From Todiramphus chloris collaris (taxonomy: Eukaryota > Chordata > Aves > Coraciiformes > Alcedinidae), in assembly GCA_025345505.1 (NCBI GenBank), contig JANVCC010000018.1, positions 7,860,316 through 7,924,315 on the forward strand: 64,000 nucleotides of DNA. Direction: 5' to 3'. Below the pieces are notes generated by a model. That model did no database searches. It was not told the origin of the DNA and saw nothing but the letters and a program-made list of their open reading frames with translations. Positions 12,013 through 24,039 of the stretch are shown here, one piece after another. The translations under genes were made by a program, and so were the position numbers. Each line of letters begins with the position of its first letter. Position 1 is the first letter of the stretch.

Positions 12013-12196
12013 ACTAGAATAATTTATTTATTATATTCCATTAGTGTATTTTAACAAGCATTGCTGTGGGACAGTATGCCTGCCAATTTATGTTTATGAG
12101 GCTGTCAAGATAATTTACATGCCTATGAAAATAAACAACATTGCCAATGCAGGGTCTGCTTGTCAAATAATCTTGTCAGGAAGAAATGAAACACTA
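12013..12196 (+). repeat. Direct repeat copy B of an unidentified sequence
   Basis: This is the partner of 10263-10447 about 1.75 kb downstream, in the same direction. It is the more AT-rich copy at its left edge and lacks a few bases relative to copy A. Confidence 0.85.
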
Positions 12197-14279
12197 CTGA
12201 GCTGAAGAGTAAAGCATATTCATTATTGCTGGATATACAGATTCTAGGTGACACAATGAAATACATTTATGCTATTTTTCATGTATCACATGAATAAAAA
12301 AACGAGGGAGTGGGGTGCTCCAGGCTGCCATATATTGAACTGTATAAAACAGATTTAACACTCAATCACTCTTGTTTCTTCAAAATAATAATAATACTAA
12401 AAAAAAACCCAAAAAAACAAAAAAAACAAGAATATCCAGGCCCCAGTAACATTATTGAGTAAAATATAATGTATTATTCATCTGGAAAACAGAGAATGCT
12501 ACACAAAACCATGACTACTTCACAATGGTTAAGCTGAAATAAAATAGCTGCAGAGCTGTCTAGGGCTGAAAAAAATTACTGGGAAGAGTTCATTCAGGAG
12601 TTCTGACTAGATAATTATTGAGCTGCACTGACAAACTCTACACTTCCCTGACAATTACACCTTCCGGGCCATGGTTTTTAGAATAATTTAAAGCAGTGAG
12701 ATTTAGATTCTTGTTCTTGTAATTCCTCATAGACAGCTAACCCTGCGTTCCCTCCTTCAGGACAAAACCCCCAAACTGAAACTGCATTCTCCTCCAAATT
12801 CTCCCTAAGCATGAAAGTGCCCTTGGAAGCAGTCCCAGAGATGAAGTGAATTTAAGAGGAAAAAAATATTCCCAAATAATCCTAAAGCAGAGAAACAAGT
12901 CTCCAACTAAATTCTTTGGAATGATCACTGTTACTGGAAAGCACTAAGAATGACTTCAGAGAAAAATGGGTAAGAGGCATACAAAGGGAGGTCACTGTTT
13001 ATCAAAAGGCTGTAAGGGTATTCTTATTTATGTGGAGTGATTGCCTGTATAGAGCAAGCCATTCAGACGTGAATAATCTATACAGTGCATAGCACAGAGT
13101 GTGGTGGCAACCAATGGCATCAGCAGGAGCAAGGAGCCAGACAATAAGCACACAGATGATGAATGAAGAATGGGAATACAGCTGAGAATCATGGGAGAGA
13201 TAAGAATTCATTACCAGTGAGATCAATTAGAGGGGTACAAGATGAAACACTTACCTGGATCAGATACATATATGCACAAAGAGCAACAAGTCAGCTTGCT
13301 GCTGTAAGAAGAGTGCTGCTCAGGTGGAGTCACCCTGGCTGCAGCACTGGAAAGGGAAGATGAGCTGTCCATGGAGCTCACTTCATTTACTTTTCACATG
13401 AATGGGCACCATAAACTGAAACAGTAGTTACCTTGTAAGTCTGAGGCCAAATAGATCTGAAACTGCTGCTCCAGGCTGGTCTGGCCCCTCTACTGCAGTC
13501 TCCATCTGAGAATCAGTTACACAGGGACAGTGCTCTACCAAGAGAGTCAAGAGAGCAAGGTCCATAATATAATCTGCACTACTGTACTTCTTGTACTTGT
13601 TTTAACAGATCACAGGAAAGACAGCAAAAAGATCCTTTAAGAGTCTTTCCAAGCCAAAGTTTTGCTAGAGGTGATGCACAATGATTTTATAATGATGGTC
13701 TGCTAGATCTGTCAGTGTGCTGGCTTTTAAGATAGCAGATGCACACTTTTGTTGACAGCTGTATTGTATGGTTAATGTTTGAGTACAAATCTAGCCTTCA
13801 GAAATAGATGTCAGTAATACACAGACTTTAATGGAACTAGGTTGCCTTTCTTACAACTTTTTTTGGATAGAGGTATAAAACCTATCAGGAAATAGCTTGC
13901 ATTTAGATGGATTTTCATAGGGTTGTAGCAGAGCAGTTGATATCTCATAGGTTAGAAGGAAAACCAAAAATTTTGCTTCCTTGTGAATTTGTAAAGTTTG
14001 TTAGATCCCAAACATAGAAGATTAAATGGGTGAATTTGCTATAAGGAAAAAAAACCCACCCAAATAAAAAATTATTGACCAAAAATAGTCTCGCTTTCAC
14101 ACCCATTTCTGAATCCTAATGACAAGTCTCAAAGTATATTTGAGTGTAAACCTATTTTGGAAACACAAGTAAAGATCTCAAAAGAGGAACAACCCAAATA
14201 TCCTGTGAAAACAATGGGAATCTGGAGTGGGGCTGAAATAATAGCAGTGGAGTTAGGTACTGTAGAGAGGTGGTGCAAC
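12197..14279. other. Unassigned DNA
   Basis: An A-rich low-complexity stretch lies at about 12380-12430. A possible minus-strand exon at 13255-13346 is listed separately. Nothing else could be identified. Confidence 0.4.
13255..13346 (-). other. Possible exon with strong splice-like signals (candidate only)
   Basis: On the minus strand, CATCTTCCCTTTCCAG (acceptor AG at 13348-13347) precedes a 92-bp stretch. It ends in CCAG|GTAAGTG, a near-perfect donor (GT at 13254-13253). One frame is open across it, encoding about 30 residues, while the other two have stops. Both signals match vertebrate splice consensus better than elsewhere in the window. It could be a coding exon, an exon of a non-coding RNA, or a decoy exon. 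No protein family is recognised. Confidence 0.25.
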
Positions 14280-14280
14280 A

Positions 14281-14605
14281 TAGAATCATAGAATGACCGA
14301 ATAGTTTGAGATGGAAGGGATCTTTAAAGATCACCCCCAACCATGAACAGGGACACCTTTCACTGGATCAGGTTGCTCAAAGCCCCATCCAAACTGGCCT
14401 TAACCCTTCTGGGAATGGGTCATCCAGAATTTCTCTTGGCAACCTGTTCCAGTGTCTCCCCATCCTGACCATATTCAGCCTAAATCTACCAACTTTCTGT
14501 TTAAAACAATTGCACCCCATCCTGTCACTACAGGCCTTGGTAAAACATCTCTGTCTTTCTTATAAACCACCTTTATATATTGAAAGGCCACAGGCTCTGG
14601 ACTGT
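14281..14605 (-). mobile_element. CR1 LINE 3' end, minus strand
   Basis: It starts with the antisense 3' tail (TAGAATCATAGAATGACC). Antisense landmarks of one CR1 lineage follow: a GATCACCCCCAACCATG-like segment, GGTTGCTCAAAGCCCCATCC and TCCAGTGTCTCCCCATCCTG. It breaks off in the segment that normally reads CTGTAGCCCCCTTTAGG, so the 5' end is truncated. The 104-codon plus-strand frame over it is an antisense shadow. Confidence 0.9.
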
Positions 14606-15962
14606 GTAGAAGCAAGATAAATTGCATATAGAGGTAACACTGTGATTAATGTGAAAATATTTTCACAAGAGAACTAGGGATAATTTAAGACAGGCACAAA
14701 GTAAGATTTGTCCAGAATCCTTCCCAGTACACATCAGTCCTACTCTATAAGAACCTCTGCATTCCAACACTGGGCCTCTTGAGCAGGTGCTTCCAATTGT
14801 GTGACAATTTCTGGTTTGAGATATATAAGAAAATGCATCTGGATTTCTTCATAGCACTCTATCACATCATTACATGTCTCTGTGATTGATTCAATTAACA
14901 CCTTTCTCCATCCCTCTCCCTTTTCTGTAGATTTCTATCTATGTCTTTATATTTCCACTCAGATTGCTGACTCTCAAGCTGTATAAAATATTTTAGATAC
15001 ATTACACCTAATGTAAAAGTAGCACAAATCAAGCTGCCTTTAACTTCTCAGGGATATATATATATCCTATTTTAATGTGGGCATTTATGCTGCTGTGTAA
15101 TACATCTTCATAGTGTTGGCTTAATTGCGAATGACAAGTGTTGAAAATGTAATAAAGACAGGGACACATTAATCCATTTTGTATGAAAATGTGAAAAGGT
15201 AATCAGATTCTGAATGGCTGTATGCTTTAAAAATATACAGGCTGAGATTTCTTTTTCCATTCAGGATTCTCACCAGAGATTCTGATTAGAAAGATTTCAC
15301 TATAAAATTGCCTTAAAATATTACGATGGTGTCAAAATGCACTGAGGAAGTCTTATAAAATGAAAGATGAATCTCAATCAGGAATGCGATGACCCCAAAG
15401 CTTCTGAAACACTTTAAATAATCAGGGAAGTCTATATTCCTTTTCTTTCCACAGAATCTTATACGCCTTGCCCTTGGGTAGGTATGTAGGGTCTATCATT
15501 AACATTTTTGTTTCTGAATATCCAAAGCTAATTAAATAATAACTGTTAATAATTATTCCAGTCTCCACAGGCAGCCAAGGATACCTTCATACAAGAATGT
15601 GTATAAAGAAATGTCATCTCTCTTTTTTTTCTTTACTTTTTTTTTTCCCTTCAAAACCAAGAAATAGATGGGAAATAAGTATTCTGCTTTTGCAGCATAT
15701 TCTGCCTCATTCATCACTCTGTAGCATGTATTTCCCATGCCCTAGAGAAGCTCTGCAGCCTGATGTAATAAATTTTCTTTTTCTTTTTCTTTTTCTTTTT
15801 TTTTTTTTTTATTTACCCGGAAAAAGAATCCATTCTTTGCATCTTTCTTACTTTTTCTCACCAGACTACATGGAGACTAAGATAGCAACTACGAACTCAT
15901 TTGATGAAACCAATGTGCCTCTTCAAATATCTGTCTAACTTAAGCTACAATCCAGTCATATA
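14606..15962. other. Unassigned DNA with a TTTTTC microsatellite
   Basis: A pyrimidine stretch of TTTTTC-type units and a T run lies at about 15772-15811, and ATATAT runs near 15055-15066. No gene or repeat family is recognised. Confidence 0.45.
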
Positions 15963-18395
15963 TAATCATAAAATCATAGAATCATGGAATGGTAGGGGTT
16001 GAAAGGGACCTCTGGAGATCATCAAGTCCAACACCCCTGCCAGAGCAGGTTTAGCCATGGCATACTACACAGGAACAGATCCAGGCATGTTTTGAAAGTC
16101 TTGAGAAAGAAGACTGCACAACCTCTCTGGGAAGCCTGTCCCAGAGTCTGTCAGGCTCATATGAAAAGAAATTCTTCCTTATGTTGAGGTGGAACTTCCT
16201 GTGTTCCAGTTTGTTTCTATTTATCCTCATCATATCACAGGGCACCATTGAAAAAAGCCCCTTCTTCTTGACACCCACCCTTTAGAGATTTTTAAACATT
16301 AATAAGATCCCCTCTCACTCTTCTCTTCTCCAGGCTACACAGTCCCAGGTCTCTCAAAGTTTCCTCATAAGAGAGATGTCCCAGTCCCTTCATCATTCTC
16401 GTAGCCTCTGTTGGACTCTCTCTAGTATTTTACTGTGTCTCTTGAACTGGGGAGCCCAGAACTGAACACGATACTCCAGATGTGGTCTCACCAAGGCAGA
16501 GAAGAGGGGGAGGAGAACCTCCCTCGACCTCCTAGCCCCACCTTCTTTATGCATCCCAGGATACCATTGGCCTTCCTGGTCATAAGTGTTCATTGCTGTC
16601 CCATGGATAACTTATTGTCCACCAGGACTCCAAGGTCCTTCTCCATGGAGCTGCTTTCCAGCAGGTCAACCTCTAACCTGTACTGGTACATGGTGTTATT
16701 CTTCCCCAAGTGTAGGACTATACACTTGCCTTTGTTGAACTTCATTAGATTTACCTTTGCCCAGCTATCCAATCTGTCCAGATCCCACTGGATGCCAGCA
16801 CAGACTTCCGGTGTCATCAGTCACTACTCCCAGTTTCATATCATCAGCAAACTTGCTGATGGTACACTCTGTCCTTCATCCAGGCCACTGATGGAGACAT
16901 TGAATAAGACTGGACCTAGTACTGATCCCTTTGGAACACCACTAGCTACAGGTTGCCAGCTGAACTGTACACCACTGATCACAACCCTCTGAGCTCTATT
17001 GTTCAGCCAATTCTCAACCCACCTCACAGTCCCTTCTTACAACCCACACTTCCTGAACTTACCCATGAAGATGTTACGGGAGACAGTGTCAAAAGCCCTG
17101 TTGAGGACAGGGTAAACAACACCCACTGCTCTCCCCTCATCTATCAAACCAGTTATTCTCTCATCAAAGGGTATCAGATCAATCAAACATGACTTTCTCT
17201 CTGATAAATCCATGCTGACTACTCTTGATAACCTTCCTTTCTTCCATGTGGTTAGAGATGATCTCCAGAATGAGCTGCTCCATCACCTTTCCCAGGATGG
17301 AGGTGAGGCTGACCCTGTAATTTCCAGGGTCTTCCTTCTTGCCCTTTTTGAAGACTGGAGTGACACTGGCTCTCCTTCAGTCCTCAGGTACCTCTCCTGT
17401 TCTCCATGATCTTACAAAAATGATGGAGAGTGGTAGAGCAACATCATCAGCCAGATCCCTTAGCACTCTTGGGTGCATTCCATCTTAGCCCATGTACCCA
17501 TGTGTATTCAATTTATCCAGGTGATTTATAACCCATTCCTCATCAAGCAATGGAGAGTCTTCCTCCCTCCAGGTTTTATTTCTTATTTACAGGGTCAGGG
17601 ATTCCTGAAGGTTGGTCTTATCAGTAAAGACTGAAGCAAAGAATGCATTTGGGAACTCCACCTTCTCTGTGTCCTCTGTTACCAGTGCACTCACCTCATT
17701 CATCAATAGGTCCACATATTCCCTATTCTTCCTTTTATCACTGATGTATTTGAAGAAGTCTTTCTTGTTCTCTTTTACTTCCTTTGACAGAATTATTTCC
17801 AAGAGGGCCTTGTCCTTCCTTGTTCCTACCCTGACAACATTCCCATAATTCTCTCAAGTGACCAGCCCCTTTTTCCACATACTATGAACTTCTTTCTTCC
17901 ACATCAGTTTTTCCAGCAGTTCCTTGTTTATCTATGCTGGTCTCCTGCCTCCTGTACTTGATTGTTTACTCAAAGGAATGCACCTATCTTGAACTTGGAG
18001 GAAGTGATGTTTGAATATTAACCAACTCTTGTGGCTCCCCCTACCTTCTAGAGTTTCAGTCCAAGGGATTCCTTCAAGTAGGTCTTTGAAGAGGACAAAG
18101 TTAGCACTCCTGAAGTCCAGGGTTGCAATACTATGTATTGCCCTTCTTCTTCCTTGTATGATACTATACTCTACCATGTCATGATCACTACTTCCAAGGC
18201 TGCTTCCAAACTTCATATCCCCAACTAGGCCTTCTTTGTTCGTTAGTACAAGGTCCAGAAGCACACTTCTCATTGGGTCTTCCACCATCTGTGTCAGAAA
18301 GTTATTGTCAATTCACTGCAAGAGCCTTCTGGTTTGAGTATGCCTTGCTGTGTGTCCTTTCCAACAAATATCAGGGTGATAGAAGACACCCATGA
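15963..18395 (-). mobile_element. CR1 LINE, 2.4 kb, minus strand
   Basis: It begins with an antisense tail (AATCATAAAATCATAGAATCATGG) and extends through the 3' end, reverse transcriptase, linker and the C-terminal half of the endonuclease. It stops near 18395, a 5' truncation. ORF2 is broken by shifts and stops but its parts lie in the right order on the minus strand. It belongs to the same 3'-end type as the minus-strand CR1 split around 7 kb. Confidence 0.93.
16390..18370 (-). pseudogene. CR1 ORF2 remnant (endonuclease C-term and reverse transcriptase)
   Basis: ORF2 of CR1 encodes an apurinic-type endonuclease and a reverse transcriptase for target-primed insertion. Minus-strand pieces, in order, begin with an endonuclease end at about 17932-18370, with DICWK-like and SSDHD residues (the SDH motif is kept) and the DFRSANF segment. 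A linker at 17587-17802 contains FFASVFTDK. Reverse transcriptase at 16836-17027 contains [14 protein letters not shown]. The catalytic FADD motif lies at 16840-16851. The thumb and C-terminal region at 16393-16817 contains LMKFNKGKCIVLHLGKNN. The N-terminal endonuclease half is missing. Several frameshifts and stops make it inactive. Confidence 0.9.
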
Positions 18396-21300
18396 GCTCC
18401 ATAATACTGTAAGATTCACTTAATCTAATTTCATAGCTCAAAGGCTGCCACTTAAATCCATTCAGTAGTTGTAGCTAAAAAGTATCCTCCCACAGGTAAC
18501 TATTCTGGGTCCACAGCTATTTCCCATTCTGTGTAAAGGGAACATCTCATAGAACAAAGTTAAGTTTCAAAATGAAAGAACTTTTTAATTGTGATCATTC
18601 CCTATTCAGGCTCTAAATTAAAAGATGAAATCCACAGAAGTCCTGATGAAACTGAAAAAAATTCTTCAGTTATTTAACTTTGAGTAATTACAGTTCAATG
18701 TCATCTTAACTCTTGAGTAAGAGATGATGACCTGATTGCACCACTGAAAATGTAGCTTCTTATAGCACAATATTACTGGTATAGTTTATGTGGAATATTT
18801 ATCTCTTTGTGCTTGTTTATCAGTTTTAAGTATTTTAGCTGCAAACATCAAGGTCAATTTTTCAGAAGCTGTACACCATTTACTATAGGGCCTCAAGCAG
18901 AGGTGATGGCTCTAGACATCCTGACTGTGAATTATAGCAATTTAATAATTTCAGCAATCTTGCACGTATGCTTTCATTATTATTTCTGACATAACTGAAA
19001 GGGTTCAGCACACATCTTAAATACTTTTATTCCTGCATGAAACCTAGTAAAGGACAAAGTCCTTTCAGCATATGAAAAGCATTTGCAACATATAAGCAGG
19101 ATGTATATACTAAATGTGGAATGGAAAGGAAAATGATTAAAACATTTCCCACAAGCCTGTGCAAATTGTATAAAATCAAGAATCAGCTCTGTCAATCATT
19201 TTTCACTTAACACTTTCAATTAACTTGAGATGCTGTAGGATGCCACTTTAAATTATCCAGTTAATAGAGTAGGAAGGGGAAGGATTGGCTTCCTGCTGTG
19301 GCTAAGGTAATCCAAAACCAAAGTGGATTCAGCTCTACCTGCAGAGCTCCTCTGTAACCTAAAGCTGTTCGTCCTGCAGCAGAACCACAAAGGAAAGATG
19401 ATGGTGAATCATCTCCTACAGAGATGGGTCATGGCCCTGCTTCAGTGGGTATCCCCAGGGAGTTCTTGTATTATTAGTAGTCTCCTATGCTAAGCATAAG
19501 GGAATCCTTTTCAATCTTGGCTGTCAGCATAGTTCGTAATATTTTCTCTAAACTACAATTCTTCTTAACCTCTATCTTCTTTCTTGTTAACCAATATTTT
19601 AATTAATAATACTGAGAATATATTCATATTTGTGAACTACAGCAATGGTAATTCAGGATTAACAGAGATGACAAGAGCATGCATTTGTCTTCCACAATGA
19701 TTGTTTATACAATGTTTTCCAGAGTCACAAAAAAAGGTTGTAAATGAGGGAGTACTGGAACAGAGCCTCTGCAGCTCTGCTTTGTAAAGAAACTTGGAAG
19801 GAAAATGTCACATTCATGTACAGCACATTTCTCTTTTTCCCCTTTACTTTCTAAGAAAAACTCAGTTTTATTATAAGGGTTAGCACAGTTTATTGTATGT
19901 TGGTAAAAATCTTAGATAAATGCCAAACACAAAGTTCTACAATTATTTTTGACTCACTGAATCTTTTATGTCCTATGTGATAATTTTGGCGCTTCTTAGG
20001 AAGAATGAAATACAATCATTTTGGGGAAAAAAAATCTCATCTTCTGCCATGCAGGGACATGTGTTTCTGCCTCCTGTAATTCTAGACTATTTTAAAACAG
20101 ACAGATAATGAAAAGAGTCGAGGTCAATGTAGATCCTTCCACAGTAATTCATAGGGATTCTCAGGACAACAGGAGCCATGAGCATGTCAGGGTGCTTTGA
20201 ACATAGTGTCATCATGAGAAGAATACGTAGGTCCACAGTTAGAGGAGTAATTTTGAATCTTTTAAATTGGGGCTGTGAAATTTGCATTTTATACATATAC
20301 TTGTTTTTTTGATCAAGATATAGATACTTTCCACATGAATTGCTTTTGGTTTGCTCTGTATGTAACAGCTATATATCTGAGTAGATATATGTTGGTAAGT
20401 CCAGAAATGAGTTGGCTTTAATTATGCTAGACATGTGAGTCAGACAAGTCTTTGAAATATATTTTCCTTCCCATGGAGAACTGTGAATATAGGTGGCACA
20501 CAGATCATTTAGTCACATTTGCATTTATAAGATAGGCTTGTTTATAATATAGATTGAGAATCGCCAGAAGTTACTGTTCATTCCCAAACTGAGGCATAGT
20601 ATTTTATTATACAAGCACCATCCATTCAGTTCCATGGAAAATGGAACAAGGTGACCCTTAATCACTTTCTGGGCATTTAAAAATTATTTCTTCTGCTTTT
20701 CATCCAAGTTGTTAGAGGCAGTTATGGTGGAATAGATTCATTACTAAATGCAAGTGTCTGCTTCTGAGTTTGTTCTCTGGCCTTTCTTAATAACAGGGAC
20801 AAACAGGCGCTTCTACAGAAGACCTCATCTCAAAGCAGACATCTGAAACAGGACAGATGAAACTTGTCCAAGTGAAGCTGTTTTCTGTCTTTTAACACAG
20901 AAGGAGCCCAAGGTGATTAATACGCATGTAACCATCTAGAGAAACCTAAATATAGAGAAGATAAAGCTCATTCTGTGAATATTTGATGCAGTGATAATTA
21001 GCAGTGTCCCTATAACAGGAAGATGAATGTAGATACTTAACATAAGTGACTGAAGTCCCTTTCAGTGTAACAAAGCATATTCTAAACTAGTAGCAATACA
21101 AGACTACTTATGAAATCTGCTGTCACAAGCACTCTGTTATGAGTGTTTATAAATAGAGATGTATGGATTGACATCTAGATGGGCTATAACCACATCTCCT
21201 GCTGCAATGTTATCATACTGTATGCAATATATATATTATATTATATCTATAGGCATATTCTGAGGAAGGAAAAAGCCAGGCTGAAAGAACAGTCTCCCTT

Positions 21301-22970
21301 CTCTAGACTCTGCTGTTCCTTCCAATAAATTGTGCTTCCTCCATGTTTCCAACACAGAGAACAAATGAGTAAAAAAATTATATATTTTTTGCATAGGAAT
21401 AAAAACGGGAAAGAAAACCAGGCTTGTGAGCTTGGCTGTTTCAACTGAGGTTATGTGATACGTCTGATTTTGTAAAATAAAGTTGGGTTTATTGTGACAT
21501 AATCTCAACCTAGAGTTCTTAGTGTATTTCCATCATTTTCTCTAGATTAATATATATTGTTTAACTTTAGATATTTGCTATGTAAAGCCCCATTCCAGCT
21601 GCCAGTCCAGGTGGGTGCAATGTTTTTACCAACCTATGCAAATGTCTTTGATACTATAAAGCATCACAAACAGCACTAGAGGTTAATATCTGAACAACTG
21701 AATTGACCTCCTAATATAAGATTCTACTTTCAGATTACATTATCAAGATGTTGGTAACTAAATGACATCTGTGTGTTTAAGACAGTGTTGGTGTAACACC
21801 TGATTCACCTGACAAAACATATGCCTCTGTTGTCATTGGAGACATCTTCTGCCATGTAGGACTCAGATCTACATGAAGTTTTAGCTATGGCATAGGTATT
21901 ACAGGAGGCCTATAGCCACCAAGACTGGTATCTGAAGACCAGCAGAGACATCCTAGAGCATCTTTCATGGTACTAGATACACATCTTTAGGTAACCAAAT
22001 CATGCCCTAAGGATTGTATTTAATGGAGTTCAAAGAATTATTCAGAGAGCCCAAAGTCTATTCATGGATGGTCAGATGAAATACTTTCAGCTTAGCCTTG
22101 ATGACTGATTTCTGGATACATGAAGTTAATTCAGAATGATGTTGCTAGTTTCGTTTCAGATGGAAGATGACCATGTGTTAAAGTGGATCTTGGCTACATA
22201 CCATGGCTAGCGTGTAGTATAAGCTTCCATGGGGAAGTGTATGTTTGCCTCAATAATGGACTGAACTAGGTACAAAATTAATAAATAAGCAACTGCAGTT
22301 TGGTCAATCAAGGTCTCCCAGCCTCTGACACTGTTATATACTAGCTGTGTACACTTTTTACACTGCTTCATATTTTATAAGACACCTATCACTCTGGTGT
22401 TTGTATTAAGCTATGGGTATCAATAGTTGCTCTTCAGTTAAATTACAGTAAGAACAAGTTAGAGAAGAAGAGTTTAAAATTGAGAGTAGAAGTGTTAACA
22501 ATGTTAAATTCAGTCAAGTAGGCAAAGCTCAGTAGACAGCAAATGAGTTTAAAATTATCCGCAAATGATTAAGACAATTTTTGTTTTAACCTGTCCCTGT
22601 GTTGTCTTTAAAGCCACATCTGCAATCTGTACAATATTTAGCTACATGTGGCAAAACAAGATGACTTCTGCTTGGACTAGAGCTAATTGTGATCTTGAAG
22701 GCTTTTATAGAAAACACTGGAAAAACACTAATGCTTATTTTCCAAATATGTCACTTAGCTATTTCAATATCAATAATGACAACTTAAAATTTAATAAATA
22801 GCAGCTCTTTTAGACAACTTCTAATTATAGTATAAAAGGTAAACTCTGTTTACTTGAATCACTTAGGACTAAAGGGTTATAGTCTTACATTTGTACCTTA
22901 TTCTACAAATCATCCCACTGATTACTTGTAGCTACATATTCCACTGAGTATATTCATCAACATTGTTACT
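18396..22970. other. Unassigned AT-rich DNA
   Basis: No supported gene or known repeat in 4.6 kb. An AT-only microsatellite-like patch lies at about 21227-21250. The open frames at 20087-20296 and 21236-21508 (minus) and 22565-22801 (plus) show no domain or splice context. Confidence 0.45.
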
Positions 22971-23440
22971 GAATCAGAGAAAATAGGATTAGAAGGAATT
23001 TAGAGATCATTCAGTCCATTTTCTTGTCTCAAGCCGTGATCAACTCTACTTAGAGCAGCCCTGATGGGTGAGAGAGATTTTACTCTCTGCAAAATCGCTT
23101 CCAGTAACTCTACTTAGAGCAGCCCTGATGGGTGAGAGAGATTTTACTCTCTGCAAAATCGCTTCCAGTATTGTTTATTTTGTAGTTAGAAAATGTTTCC
23201 CTCATGTTTAAACTTATTCTCCTTTATTTGAGTAAGGAAGTCCAATAAAGAGTCCACTGCTTCTTATTGCGTAATGGACATAAGGAAAGTTCATTTGTCC
23301 CCTTTCCTCTACCTACGTGTTTAGGTTGTTGAAGACAAGTTATCATCAGTCTTTTAAGATTTTTTTCTAAAGAAAGCAATCTGACTTCCTTCAATGGTTC
23401 AAGTTTCTGACCAGACCTTGAATTCATTAGTAGGTCTGCA
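22971..23440 (-). mobile_element. Old, diverged CR1 LINE, minus strand
   Basis: The start (GAATCAGAGAAAATAGGATTAGAAGGAATTTAGAGATCATTCAG in outline) follows the antisense CR1 3' end. Later parts, such as a segment ending AAAGCAATCTGACTTCCTTC, fit poorly and may be other sequence. It is far more diverged than the copies at 7, 16 and 40 kb. An exact 64-bp tandem duplication sits inside it. Confidence 0.55.
23042..23169 (+). repeat. Exact 64-bp tandem duplication
   Basis: The 64 bases at 23042-23105 are repeated without any difference at 23106-23169. Each copy carries GAGAGATTTTACTCTC, a short palindrome-like core. The host CR1 is old, so the zero divergence points to a much later duplication, or to an assembly error. 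Confidence 0.97.
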
Positions 23441-23496
23441 CTGCTCTGAGCAGCCTATCAGGTCTCTAATGTGGCCCAGGAGTACCATATAAAAGA

Positions 23497-23760
23497 CACA
23501 GAATCACAATGGTTGGAAAAGGCCTTCAAGATCATATAGTCCAACTATTGTCTAACTCTACCAGGGCCACTACTACATCAAATCCTTAAGCACTATATCT
23601 AGATGGCTTTTAAATGCATACAAGAGTGGTGATTCAACTGCTTTCCTGGGCAGCCTGTTCCAATCTTTGATAACACTTTCAGTACACAAGTTTTTTCCTG
23701 ATGTCCAATCCTATACCTACCATGATGTAGGCAGGTCTGCAACCCATCCTGTCTCCTGTT
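23497..23760 (-). mobile_element. CR1 LINE 3' fragment, minus strand
   Basis: It starts ACAGAATCACAATGGTTGGAAAAGG, the antisense of a CR1 3' end. It continues with GATCATATAGTCCAACTATT, CTGGGCAGCCTGTTCCAAT and a segment ending in TTCCTGATGTCCAATC. It grades into unrecognised sequence after about 23730. It lies 60 bp after the older CR1 remnant but belongs to another CR1 lineage. Confidence 0.85.
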
Positions 23761-24039
23761 CATCCTGACTTTTTCACTTGACTTCCCAGATTGGCCTCAG
23801 ACATTTTGCACTTCCCTGGAGCTCACCAAACTGTCAGAGACTGTTACTGCCCAGAAATGACCCTGCTTGCATAATGCAGTACTGCATCCAAGTCAGCCAG
23901 GACACCATCCTACCTGTGCTATAGTCACTTTTTGTCCCCAGCTTGGCTTCCCATGTTATACAGACCTGTTTCTGCTATTCCTGGATAGAACACTTTGTTT
24001 CCCTCCCATTGAAACTCTCCTGAATTTCTGAGTTTTCTT

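Noticed and set aside
16435-16992. 185-codon plus-strand open frame
   Set aside because: It is the antisense shadow of CR1 reverse transcriptase on the minus strand.
23042-23169. Repeat pair considered as a CRISPR-like array
   Set aside because: There are only two abutting units and no spacers, and the surrounding genome is clearly vertebrate.
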